Shown piece by piece: positions 8,297-16,317 of a stretch of 64,000 bases of DNA. Numbering within the stretch: the stretch's first letter is position 1; each line of letters opens with the position of its first letter. The stretch spans positions 1,426,001-1,490,000 of the forward strand of contig CAWDZQ010000003.1 in NCBI GenBank assembly GCA_963807065.1, written 5' to 3'. Source of the stretch: CAWAND01 sp963807065 (GTDB lineage: Bacteria; Chloroflexota; Anaerolineae; Anaerolineales; E44-bin32). Under the pieces are notes generated by a model that saw only the letters and a program-made list of their open reading frames with translations, was not told the origin of the DNA and did not search any database. The position numbers and the translations under genes were made by a program.

Positions 8297-9361
8297 TCAC
8301 CACTGTGCGTTTGATGAGCTGCGAGATACCCAGTCACGAAGCAGGCCACCATCTTCGGCCTGCCGAGACGTGATATCTGTCGCAGGTCGAGCCACGCGGG
8401 GATGCATTGAATTCCAAACTGACCCTGGCGTGAGCACCCGGCTCAGACGACGGATCTTCTCCCACCGGTCGAGATGCGCCCGATGGCGGAAGACGTCAAA
8501 GTCCAGAGATTCGATAGCGTCGAGGATGCCGCGATAGAGCTCGGCCGCAGCGCCCACAGATCGGCGCCCCTGGGGCGAGAGAAGCTCCAGGCCCGGCCAT
8601 GCCTGTTCGTAAAGCTGGCGGTTGCGATCGATGGCAAAGCGCATGTAGCTTCGCCAGGCGGGCGTGAGGCGCCCACTGTCGATATCCGATTCGTCCACTG
8701 CGAATGCCTCCAGCTCATCTTGGGGCAGATAGAGACGACCCATGCTCCAATCTTCGCCCACGTCGCGCAGGATGTTCGTCAACTGCAGCGCCACCCCCAT
8801 CTTGACGGCGTAGGGAATCGCCTCGGGCCCCTTGAAGCCTAAGACATGCATGCTCATTAGACCTACCGTCGAAGCCACTCGGTAGGCGTAAGCCGCCAGA
8901 TCATCAAAGGTCGGGTAGCGGAAGTGAGTCAGATCCATGCCGACACCGGCGATGAGCTGGTCGGCGTAGCCCTGCGGAATCCCGTGCCTCGATTGCGTAT
9001 CCCGCCAGGCCGCCATGATGAGCACGGCCTGCTCCCCCAATTCTTCCACCCGGCCCGCTTGCCAGGCGGCAAGCGCGCCACTCGCCTCCTCAGCTGCGAC
9101 GCCGTCCACAAGGTCATCCGTGAATCGGCAAAAGGCATACAGGGAACGAATCGCCATCCGCGTCGACCGCGGCAGCAATCCGGACGCCAGGTGGAACGAG
9201 CGGCTGTGCTGCCGGGTGATATCCTCGGCCAGCCCAAAGGCTGCATTCAGATGCTGCCCGTCACCGCCAGAAATGTCTGATGGGTACGATGGCTCACGGC
9301 CACCACCCAGGGTGGCCATGCCCCACAACGCCGGCTCCCAACTCCACGCATCACCCATCAT
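8297..9361 (-). CDS. crtB: Phytoene synthase
   Basis: The 354-residue enzyme belongs to the squalene/phytoene synthase family and condenses two geranylgeranyl diphosphates to phytoene. Visible motifs are the first Asp-rich segment YAFCRFTDDLVD, the second Asp-rich block QLTNILRDVGEDWSMGRLYLP, and HSRSFHLAS near the N terminus. The ATG at 9361 has GGAG 6 nt upstream. It is divergent from phytoene desaturase across a shared palindromic control region, and folE follows on the same strand. Squalene synthase is excluded mainly by the carotenoid context. Confidence 0.93.
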   Translation of the reverse strand: MMGDAWSWEPALWGMATLGGGREPSYPSDISGGDGQHLNAAFGLAEDITRQHSRSFHLASGLLPRSTRMAIRSLYAFCRFTDDLVDGVAAEEASGALAAWQAGRVEELGEQAVLIMAAWRDTQSRHGIPQGYADQLIAGVGMDLTHFRYPTFDDLAAYAYRVASTVGLMSMHVLGFKGPEAIPYAVKMGVALQLTNILRDVGEDWSMGRLYLPQDELEAFAVDESDIDSGRLTPAWRSYMRFAIDRNRQLYEQAWPGLELLSPQGRRSVGAAAELYRGILDAIESLDFDVFRHRAHLDRWEKIRRLSRVLTPGSVWNSMHPRVARPATDITSRQAEDGGLLRDWVSRSSSNAQW

Positions 9362-9426
9362 CACACACTCCAAATCTGCCCAAGATCCCGCCAAGTTGTC
9401 TCGGTATTGTCGAACTTATGGCACGC

Positions 9427-9455
9427 AGTGTACACAAATATCTTAGTCCTGTCAA
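9427..9455 (-). promoter_or_regulatory. Promoter of crtB-folE
   Basis: On the minus strand TTGACA (9455-9450) and TACACT (9432-9427) have a 17-nt spacer. The -35 box is one arm of the palindrome at 9450-9479. Confidence 0.55.
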
Positions 9456-9479
9456 GACATTTGGCGTTATATCTTGACA
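9450..9479. promoter_or_regulatory. Inverted repeat joining the two divergent crt promoters
   Basis: A perfect 8-bp inverted repeat, TGTCAAGA (9450-9457) and TCTTGACA (9472-9479), contains both -35 boxes. A protein bound here would block crtB and crtI together. The CarH-like regulator encoded just behind crtI is the obvious candidate. Confidence 0.6.
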
Positions 9480-9502
9480 AAACATTGATAGTGAAGTAAG
9501 AT
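9474..9502 (+). promoter_or_regulatory. Promoter of crtI and the CarH-like gene
   Basis: TTGACA (9474-9479) and TAAGAT (9497-9502) have a 17-nt spacer, 54 nt before the GTG start of crtI. Confidence 0.75.
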
Positions 9503-9556
9503 TTCTTTGTAGCGTGGCCGGATTGGTCAAGGCGCCACTCAAAAAGGAGAACCGCC

Positions 9557-11119
9557 GTGGTTGAAAAGAAAGATGTGATCGTGATTGGGGCCGGGTTGGG
9601 GGGAATTGTCACCGCCGGCCGGCTGGCAAGAGCGGGCTTTTCGGTGACCGTCCTGGAAAAGAACAGCCATCCCGGGGGACGAGCCGACCAACTTACCATG
9701 CAAGGGCACCGCTTCGACACGGGCCCCACCCTCCTTCTTATGCCCGAGGTGTTCCGGGGGGCCTATGCCGCCTTGGGGGGAGACATGGATAAGGAGCTGG
9801 AGCTGATCCGGATCGACCCGACCTACCAGATTCACTTCGCCAGTGGGCGCCAGCTGTCGCTGACATCTGACATGACCGCGTTGGAGCCCCAATTGGAGTC
9901 GATTGAACGCGGGAGTTTTGCCGGGCTGTTGCGCTATCTGGCCGAGGGTCGCGTGCACTATGACATGTCCCTCGAAAGCTTCGTCACCCGCCAGTTCAAC
10001 AGCTTTGCGGAGTACTTCAACCCGCGCCAGCTGCCGCTGCTGTTCAAGCTCAAAGCTCTGGTGAAGCACTATCGGCGCACCGGAGATTTCTTCCGGTCGC
10101 CGGAACTGCGTGCAGCTTTCACGTTCCAAAACATGTATCTGGGAATCAGCCCGTTCGACGCGCCGGCGACGTACTCACTACTTCAGTCGACCGAACTCGT
10201 CGATGGAATCTGGTACCCGATGGGTGGAATGTACGAGGTGGTGAGGAGCCTCACGACACTGGCCGAGGCACAGGGTGTTCGCTTCACCTACGATGCAGGC
10301 GTGAAGCAGATCGAAACCGCCGGCGGACGAGCGACCGGGGTTGAGCTCGAGGACGGCCGTCGCATTCAAGCCGACATCCTCATCGCCAACGCCGACCTTC
10401 CCTACGTCTACCAACACCTGCTTGACGACCCGTCCGAATCAAAGAAGCTGGACAGGAAGGTCTACACCAGCTCGGCGATTGTATTCTATTGGGGTGTAGG
10501 GCGGAGCTTCCCCCAACTGGGACATCACAATGTGTTCTTGGCCCGTGACTACAAGGGCAGTTTCAAGAGCATTTTCGACGACCACGGACTGCCGGCTGAA
10601 CCCAGCTTCTACATCAACGTGGCCTCGCGCACCGATCCGAGCGCTGCCCCTGAAGGTGAAGACAGCTTGATGGTTCTGGTGCCGGTCGGCCACCTGGACC
10701 CCCGCGCCCCACAGGACTGGGATGCCATGCGCGACCGGGCGCGAACCGCTGTCTTGCGGCGCCTGGAGTCCATCGGCGTTCACAACTTGGAACAGGACAT
10801 CAAGTTCGAAGTTTGCTACACGCCCGAGGATTGGGCATCGTTGTACAATCTGGCAAAAGGCGCCGCCTTCGGTTTGAGCCACAATTTCACCCAGGTCGGC
10901 TATCTTCGACCTCACAATCGCCATCGGAGCATCGATAATCTCTACTTTGTGGGCGCCAGTACCCACCCCGGAACGGGCCTGCCGATGGTGCTTCTGTCCG
11001 GTGAACTCACCAGTCATCGGGTGATCTCCGAGCAGGGTGAAACGGCTCGAGAGCCTATCATCGATCGAGTACCTCCCGACCCGGCCGTCGCCCGGCAAAC
11101 CACCGCCCTGGGCCGCTAG
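9557..11119 (+). CDS. crtI: Phytoene desaturase
   Basis: The 520-residue flavoprotein desaturates phytoene stepwise towards lycopene. The N terminus is a Rossmann FAD site, VIVIGAGLGGIVTAGRLARAG, followed by the CrtI patterns PGGRADQ and FDTGPTLLLMP. The C-terminal block FVGASTHPGTGLPMVLLSG is the family signature. The GTG start at 9557 has AAGGAGA at 9544-9550. The B12-dependent regulator follows after 30 nt, so enzyme and regulator probably share one mRNA. The number of desaturation steps cannot be read from sequence. Confidence 0.95.
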   Translation: MVEKKDVIVIGAGLGGIVTAGRLARAGFSVTVLEKNSHPGGRADQLTMQGHRFDTGPTLLLMPEVFRGAYAALGGDMDKELELIRIDPTYQIHFASGRQLSLTSDMTALEPQLESIERGSFAGLLRYLAEGRVHYDMSLESFVTRQFNSFAEYFNPRQLPLLFKLKALVKHYRRTGDFFRSPELRAAFTFQNMYLGISPFDAPATYSLLQSTELVDGIWYPMGGMYEVVRSLTTLAEAQGVRFTYDAGVKQIETAGGRATGVELEDGRRIQADILIANADLPYVYQHLLDDPSESKKLDRKVYTSSAIVFYWGVGRSFPQLGHHNVFLARDYKGSFKSIFDDHGLPAEPSFYINVASRTDPSAAPEGEDSLMVLVPVGHLDPRAPQDWDAMRDRARTAVLRRLESIGVHNLEQDIKFEVCYTPEDWASLYNLAKGAAFGLSHNFTQVGYLRPHNRHRSIDNLYFVGASTHPGTGLPMVLLSGELTSHRVISEQGETAREPIIDRVPPDPAVARQTTALGR

Positions 11120-11149
11120 TCCAGTCACGGGACATTGAGGATCTTGAGC

Positions 11150-12478
11150 ATGGCCGATGTCCATACCCGCCCGACACTGAATATGAGCGCCGTCGTTCGG
11201 GCCACCGGTGTACAACCGGATACCCTGCGTGCATGGGAACGCCGCTATGGGCTCCCTCAACCCGGGCGTTCGGAGGGAGGTCATCGGCTTTACTCACGAC
11301 GCGATCTCGAAATCGTGAGATGGCTCATCGATCGACAGGAGGAAGGCCTGCGCATCAGCCAGGCTGTTGAGCTATGGCAGACGTTGGTAGACGAGGGCAG
11401 CGATCCCCTGCACATGTCGCGCTATGCCCGAGGTGAGACGCCCCTGGCAGACGTCGATGTGGGGCCCGCCATGGCGATATCGCAGTTGAAAGATGCATGG
11501 TTGGCTGCGTGCCTGGCGTACGATGAACCGCATGGCGACAACATCCTCGCCCAGGCCTTCGCTATCTACCCACCCGAGGCCGTCTGCACCCACCTGCTCA
11601 TCCCAGCCCTGACCGAAATCGGCGAGGGCTGGTACCGCAACGAATTGTCGGTGCAGCAAGAGCACTTCGCCTCCGAACTGGCGGTGCGCCGGCTCGAGGC
11701 CCTGCTCACCGCGGCGCCCCCGCCAACGCGGTCGGGCCGGATCATGGTCGCCTGCCCTTCCCACGAGCGGCACCGATTTCCGCCATTGATGCTCACCTAC
11801 TTGCTTCGGCGGGCCGGCTGGGAGACGCTCTACATGGGAGAAGACGTGCCCATGGAGCACCTGGAAGCCATGCTTGTGTCCACCCATCCGGCGCTGATTG
11901 TCCTGGCGGCCCAGACGTTGCCCGCCGCCGCCGACTTGCTCGACATGGCCCAGCTCCTGAGGGAACGCGGCAAGCGGGTCGCCTATGGTGGCTTGATCTT
12001 CAACCGCGTGCCCTCGCTGAGAAAGCACATCCCAGGTGTGTTCTTGGGAGATCATCTGGAGCGCGTCCCTCACTATGTGGAAGAAGTGCTGGCCATGCCC
12101 GCGACATCGGGTGACTACATCCCCACATCGGACGAATCCCGGGATTCAGCCCGCCTGTTTGACCTGCATCGGGCGGCGATCGACTCGGCTACTCGCGATG
12201 CCCTGGGTCCGGACGGCATCCGGTCACAACACTTGCGGCAAGCCAAGCTGAGCCTCGGCGATTCTCTGTATGCCTGTCTCAAACTGGGCAGCCTTGATCC
12301 GCTTCGGGCGGACATGGATTGGCTGACCGGCATGATGGGCTACTTCGACGTCGACCGGCGCGGGCTGGGACAATTCCTGACCGCCTACGCGCGTGCCGCA
12401 AGGTCCCAGCTCCCAGCCGAGGCCGAGATCGCCTGCCGCTGGCTTGACGAACTGGCCGGCAAGGAGAATGCGACGTGA
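11150..12478 (+). CDS. CarH/LitR-like B12-dependent photoreceptor repressor
   Basis: The 442-residue protein has a MerR-type winged helix (about residues 10-80, with TLRAWERRYGLPQP and GGHRLYSRRDL), a four-helix cobalamin cap, a B12-binding Rossmann domain (about 195-315), and about 125 further residues not seen in the basic CarH layout. The cap carries the photoreceptor signature W-x9-E-H (Trp161, Glu171, His172), and the B12 domain has E-x-H at Glu206 and His208, where His is the expected lower cobalt ligand. CarH proteins repress carotenoid genes in the dark and fall apart in light. The ATG at 11150 follows GAGG; a TTG at 11135 is less likely. Confidence 0.88.
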   Translation: MADVHTRPTLNMSAVVRATGVQPDTLRAWERRYGLPQPGRSEGGHRLYSRRDLEIVRWLIDRQEEGLRISQAVELWQTLVDEGSDPLHMSRYARGETPLADVDVGPAMAISQLKDAWLAACLAYDEPHGDNILAQAFAIYPPEAVCTHLLIPALTEIGEGWYRNELSVQQEHFASELAVRRLEALLTAAPPPTRSGRIMVACPSHERHRFPPLMLTYLLRRAGWETLYMGEDVPMEHLEAMLVSTHPALIVLAAQTLPAAADLLDMAQLLRERGKRVAYGGLIFNRVPSLRKHIPGVFLGDHLERVPHYVEEVLAMPATSGDYIPTSDESRDSARLFDLHRAAIDSATRDALGPDGIRSQHLRQAKLSLGDSLYACLKLGSLDPLRADMDWLTGMMGYFDVDRRGLGQFLTAYARAARSQLPAEAEIACRWLDELAGKENAT

Positions 12479-12494
12479 CCCGCTTGTGGCCAAT

Positions 12495-12512
12495 TTGTGA
12501 TTTCCTTCACAA
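12495..12512. promoter_or_regulatory. TTGTGA-N6-TCACAA operator (Rex- or CRP-like), site A
   Basis: TTGTGATTTCCTTCACAA lies between the CarH-like gene and the epimerase gene, 34 nt before the latter's start. It matches the CRP core TGTGA-N6-TCACA fully and the Rex core TTGTGAA-N4-TTCACAA at 13 of 14 positions. Confidence 0.5.
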
Positions 12513-12545
12513 GCACCTCATGGGCTTGCCCGAACGAAGGAAGCC

Positions 12546-13472
12546 GTGAAAGTCATCGTCACAGGCGGGACGGGCGCGATCGGCCGCCGGCTCGTCCGCC
12601 ATCTGGCGAAAACCGGCCACGAGGTTGTTGTCCTTAGTCGCCACCCCGACCGCTATCGGGGGAGCTTTGAGAATCCGGTGCGCATGCTCGGCTGGGACGC
12701 ACAAACTCCGGACGGCTGGGGGCATGAGGTGGACTCGTCGGGGGCTATCGTCAACTTCGCCGGCGCGCCCCTGCCCGGAGACGGATTCTTTCCTGCGCGC
12801 TGGACCGAGGCCCGGCGCCGCACCATCATCGATAGCCGCGTGTTGGCCGGCCAAGCGGTTGTCCAAGCCATCGCCAAGGCCAGCCGACGGCCAAAGCTCG
12901 TGGTGCAGGCGTCCGCCGTCGGCTACTACGGCCCCAACCCACCGGGAGAGGTGGATGAAGACTCGCCCCCCGGGAACGACTTCCTAAGCCAAGTGACACT
13001 CGCCTGGGAGGGGTCCACCGGCCAGGTCGAAGCTTTGGGCGTACGCCAGATCGTGGCCCGCACGGGGATTGTGCTCGATCCCAGGGCCGGGGCGCTGCTT
13101 CGCCTGCTCCTACCATTTCGTTTCTTCGCCGGTGGGCCGATGGGGAGCGGCCGGCAGGCTATGTCCTGGATCCATCCAGACGACGAGATCGCTGCCCTGA
13201 CCTTCTTGATGGAACAGCCGCTGGCAGCCGGCGCGTTCAACTTGACTGCCCCGGGTCCAGTGACCAATCGCCATTTTGCAAGCGCCTTGGGGGAGGTCCT
13301 CGGCCGCCCCTCTTGGTTGCCGGTGCCCGGCGTGGCCCTCAAGCTGGCCTTCGGAGAGGTGGCCACGACGGTCCTCGACGGTCAACGGGCCATCCCGGCC
13401 CGCCTCCAGAAACTCGGCTTCCCATTCCGCTTTCCCGAACTGAAACCCGCTCTGCTGGACCTTCTCGGCTGA
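12546..13472 (+). CDS. TIGR01777-family NAD(P)-dependent epimerase
   Basis: The 308-residue protein is a short-chain dehydrogenase of the extended type. It has the N-terminal nucleotide motif VTGGTGAIGRRLVRHL, the family block WTEARRRTIIDSRV, a YYG motif in SAVGYYGPN, and the C-terminal DUF1731 region ending in RLQKLGFPFRFPEL. YfcH-like relatives have no settled substrate. The GTG at 12546 follows AAGGA. It heads a run with the lycopene cyclase and P450 genes, which hints at a role in terpenoid modification, but this is inferred from position only. Confidence 0.85.
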   Translation: MKVIVTGGTGAIGRRLVRHLAKTGHEVVVLSRHPDRYRGSFENPVRMLGWDAQTPDGWGHEVDSSGAIVNFAGAPLPGDGFFPARWTEARRRTIIDSRVLAGQAVVQAIAKASRRPKLVVQASAVGYYGPNPPGEVDEDSPPGNDFLSQVTLAWEGSTGQVEALGVRQIVARTGIVLDPRAGALLRLLLPFRFFAGGPMGSGRQAMSWIHPDDEIAALTFLMEQPLAAGAFNLTAPGPVTNRHFASALGEVLGRPSWLPVPGVALKLAFGEVATTVLDGQRAIPARLQKLGFPFRFPELKPALLDLLG

Positions 13473-13505
13473 GTCCGGGATGAGGGGATCCTCCACGAGT
13501 TCACG

Positions 13506-14345
13506 ATGACTTATCTGGCCTTTTTGATCATCTTTCTGCTTCCTCCGATCTTTTTCGTCTATGCGCTGCTTTGGCGGAAACATCCACGCGGAGTTCGCGG
13601 GCTGGAGATCCGGCCTGTCTTGGCATTGGCTCTGTTGGCTCTGATCTACACTACTCCCTGGGACAACTACCTGGTTGCCAACCGCATATGGTGGTATCGG
13701 CCGGATTGGGTCCTCGGCGCCACCCTGGCCTGGGTGCCGGTGGAGGAGTATGCCTTCTTCGTCTTGCAGACCCTGCTCACCGGCGGCTGGGCCCTGTTCG
13801 TCACCCAGTACTTGGTCCGATCCGCAGCCACCGCACCCTCCAGCCGCCCTCGGTTGCGGTGGGCAGCCGGCCTGGGGGCGTCGATAGCAGCCCTGGCATC
13901 GGCGGCCGCCTTGTTGGCGGGCCCGCCACAGTGGACCTACATGGCGTTGATCCTCGTCTGGGCGCTGCCACCACTTGCGCTGCAGGCAGCTTTCGGCGCC
14001 GACCTGCTCTTCCAGCGCGCCAGCGCCGTGCTCATCAGCATCGGCCTGCCCACGATTTACCTGATTCTGGCCGACGCCCTGGCCATTCGCACAGGCACCT
14101 GGGTCATCAATCCCCGCCTCAGCCTGAGCACGCGTGTGGCCGGCTTCCCTCTCGAAGAGGCCCTGTTCTTCTTGGTCACCAACACTCTGGTTGTCGTCGG
14201 CTTGTCCCTATGGACCACCGAACCAGGGAGGACGCGCGCCCTCGACTGGCTGAGCAGGTTCGGCCTCCGGCACAGCCGGCGGACCAGCCGGCCAGCGGGC
14301 GCATCCGCTCCGACGTCCAGCGGAGGCTTCCGTGAGCAGGCCTAG
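13506..14345 (+). CDS. Lycopene cyclase, fused CrtYc-CrtYd type
   Basis: The 279-residue integral membrane protein has about seven hydrophobic helices arranged as two similar halves. The first half carries TPWDNYLV and PVEEYAFFVLQT, the second TGTWVINPR and PLEEALFFLVTN. These are the paired motifs of heterodimeric lycopene beta-cyclases (CrtYc and CrtYd), here fused in one chain. It would cyclise the ends of lycopene made by CrtB and CrtI. The GTG of the P450 gene overlaps its 3' end by 14 nt, so the two are translationally coupled. Confidence 0.88.
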   Translation: MTYLAFLIIFLLPPIFFVYALLWRKHPRGVRGLEIRPVLALALLALIYTTPWDNYLVANRIWWYRPDWVLGATLAWVPVEEYAFFVLQTLLTGGWALFVTQYLVRSAATAPSSRPRLRWAAGLGASIAALASAAALLAGPPQWTYMALILVWALPPLALQAAFGADLLFQRASAVLISIGLPTIYLILADALAIRTGTWVINPRLSLSTRVAGFPLEEALFFLVTNTLVVVGLSLWTTEPGRTRALDWLSRFGLRHSRRTSRPAGASAPTSSGGFREQA

Positions 14346-15657
14346 CGGCCCGGATGCCTGCCCGGCGCAGCCTGACCTACCCCAGGCGACCGGTATGGGG
14401 AGGAATCTCGTCTTGCGCGGCTTCGAGTATCTGCATGCCCGCCGCGGCAACATTTTCCAGCTCCCGCTGCCCGGCTTCAACCCCACTGTGTTCGTCGGCC
14501 CGGAGGCCGTCCGACAGGTGCTGGTAGAGTCCCGCGACAAACTGATCTGGCGAACGGCGCCCGACCCGGTGACTCAATTGCTCGGGCGCGGCGTGCTGGT
14601 CGTCGACGGGGATGAGCACGCCCACTACCGCGGCCTGATCACACCCTGGCTTCATAAACGCCGTTTTCCGGGCTATGTGGAAACGATGGTGGATCTAACC
14701 GACCGAGTGTTGCAGGGCTGGCCGGCCACCGCGACGGTGGACATGGTGGACGCAATGCGCCGCATCAGTTTGTTGACCTTATTCCAGACCCTGTTCAGCG
14801 CCGACGTGTGGGACGATCTTCCCCGGCTATGGCAACCCATCCTGGAAGCCATCCACGCCATATCGCCCGGCGCCTGGCTGGTGTGGCCGGGCAGCCCGCG
14901 CCTTCGGACCAATCGCCACCTGAGGACCTTAGACGATCACCTCTACCGGCTGATCTCGGACCGACGGCGGCTTTCGACGCCGCCCGATGATCTGCTCAGC
15001 CACCTGCTCGATTCGGGGATGGACGACACCACGACCCGGGACCAGATGCTCACCTTGCTCATCGCCGGCCACGACACCAACACGGCCCTGATGTCTTGGA
15101 CCGTAGCTTTGCTTGGGGCACATCCCGAGTGGATGCGCACCGTGCAGGACGAGATTGATGGGTGCCTCGGCGAGCGGCCGCCCACATTGGAAGACCTGCC
15201 CCATTTGCCGCTGCTCGATCAGGTGATCCAGGAGAGCCTGAGACTGTTCCCACCCATTCACCTCGGCAACCGGCTGGCGGCCGAGGATTTCGAAACGCCC
15301 ACCTGCCCTGTGCCTGCCGGCAGCCGGGTCGTGTACTCTATCTATCTCACCCACAGGGACGCCTCCGAGTGGCCGGAGCCAGATCGCTTCTGGCCCGGCA
15401 GGTTTGCCGAGTCTCGGCCGGCCGTGCCCTATGCCTATGTGCCCTTCGGGGGAGGCCCACGCAACTGTGTGGGATCGGCCTTTGGCAAGCTGGAGGCGAT
15501 CACCGTACTCGCCCGGCTGCTTCAGCGGAAAGACCTTCGCCTCGAGCCAGGCACCATTCGCCCGAGTATGGGCGCCACCTTGATGCCGCACCCCGGCGTC
15601 CTCATGCTTGCGTCCGATCGCCGCGGCGGAACCGGACACGCCGGGAGCCCCCGGTGA
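14332..15657 (+). CDS. Cytochrome P450, probable carotenoid hydroxylase
   Basis: The 441-residue enzyme shows all P450 hallmarks: I-helix AGHDTNTALM, the ExxR motif in IQESLRLFPP, the PERF-like region EPDRFWPGRF, and the heme loop FGGGPRNCVG with axial Cys379. There is no N-terminal membrane anchor, so it should be soluble and need a separate redox partner, none of which is encoded nearby. Overlap with the lycopene cyclase gene suggests hydroxylation of a cyclic carotenoid, as in CYP175-type enzymes, but the substrate is inferred only from position. Confidence 0.9.
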   Translation: MSRPSGPDACPAQPDLPQATGMGRNLVLRGFEYLHARRGNIFQLPLPGFNPTVFVGPEAVRQVLVESRDKLIWRTAPDPVTQLLGRGVLVVDGDEHAHYRGLITPWLHKRRFPGYVETMVDLTDRVLQGWPATATVDMVDAMRRISLLTLFQTLFSADVWDDLPRLWQPILEAIHAISPGAWLVWPGSPRLRTNRHLRTLDDHLYRLISDRRRLSTPPDDLLSHLLDSGMDDTTTRDQMLTLLIAGHDTNTALMSWTVALLGAHPEWMRTVQDEIDGCLGERPPTLEDLPHLPLLDQVIQESLRLFPPIHLGNRLAAEDFETPTCPVPAGSRVVYSIYLTHRDASEWPEPDRFWPGRFAESRPAVPYAYVPFGGGPRNCVGSAFGKLEAITVLARLLQRKDLRLEPGTIRPSMGATLMPHPGVLMLASDRRGGTGHAGSPR

Positions 15658-15700
15658 AGCCCAACCTGACCCGGCATCCGCCAGAGATGCTGCGGCCAAC

Positions 15701-15718
15701 TTGTGAAATGTTTCACAA
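15701..15718. promoter_or_regulatory. TTGTGAA-N4-TTCACAA operator (Rex- or CRP-like), site B
   Basis: TTGTGAAATGTTTCACAA is a perfect match to the Rex core and to the CRP core. It ends 20 nt before the tspO start codon, directly before its ribosome site. Confidence 0.6.
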
Positions 15719-15738
15719 TTCGAGAAGGAGGGTCTAAG

Positions 15739-16227
15739 ATGAACATGTCCCGGAGCAAGGACATCCTGCTTTTGGTGGTTAGCATCGCCGTGCCTTTCGT
15801 GGCCGGAGGAATCGGCGGCTGGGTCACCACGGGATCGTTGGCTGATTGGTACCTTGGCCTGCAGAAGCCCAGCTGGAACCCGCCCAACGCCGTTTTTGGC
15901 CCGGTCTGGTCCCTCTTGTACTTGATGATGGGCATCGCCCTATGGCGGATCGTCCGCATGGGATGGGATACACCCGGCGTGCAGGCTGCCGTCATCTGGT
16001 TCGCCGTTCAACTGGTGCTCAATCTGGGTTGGTCGGTGATCTTCTTCGGCCTGCGTGCCCCTGGCCCGGCCCTGATCGACATCCTGATCCTTCTGGCCGC
16101 CGTCCTGATCACCACGCGCCGTTTCTATGTCCTCGAGCCGGCCGCTGGCTGGCTGATGGTGCCCTACATTCTTTGGGCCTCCTTCGCCACGGCCCTCAAC
16201 GGCAGCATTTGGCGTCTAAACGGCTGA
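15739..16227 (+). CDS. tspO: TspO/MBR family tryptophan-rich membrane protein
   Basis: The 162-residue protein has five predicted membrane helices and the family motifs KPSWNPPNAVFGPVWSLLY, NLGWSVIFFG and PYILWASFATALNGSIWRLN. TspO proteins bind porphyrins and sterol-like ligands and modulate tetrapyrrole and pigment gene expression in some bacteria. The ATG at 15739 follows AAGGAGGG at 15725-15732. A perfect TTGTGAA-N4-TTCACAA site lies just upstream, pointing to redox- or cAMP-type control. It sits between the P450 and mevalonate genes. Confidence 0.93.
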   Translation: MNMSRSKDILLLVVSIAVPFVAGGIGGWVTTGSLADWYLGLQKPSWNPPNAVFGPVWSLLYLMMGIALWRIVRMGWDTPGVQAAVIWFAVQLVLNLGWSVIFFGLRAPGPALIDILILLAAVLITTRRFYVLEPAAGWLMVPYILWASFATALNGSIWRLNG

Positions 16228-16294
16228 TCGCTCCCGCCGGACGTTCCTTGGCCGCCCGGGCTCGGTTTGATAGTTTTTGCCAGACACCCCCTCC

Positions 16295-16300
16295 TATGAT
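16295..16300 (+). promoter_or_regulatory. Possible -10 box of the mevalonate operon
   Basis: TATGAT at 16295-16300 lies 17 nt before the ATG at 16318. No well-spaced -35 box is visible. Confidence 0.3.
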
Positions 16301-16317
16301 TGGGCCTTGATTTGGCC

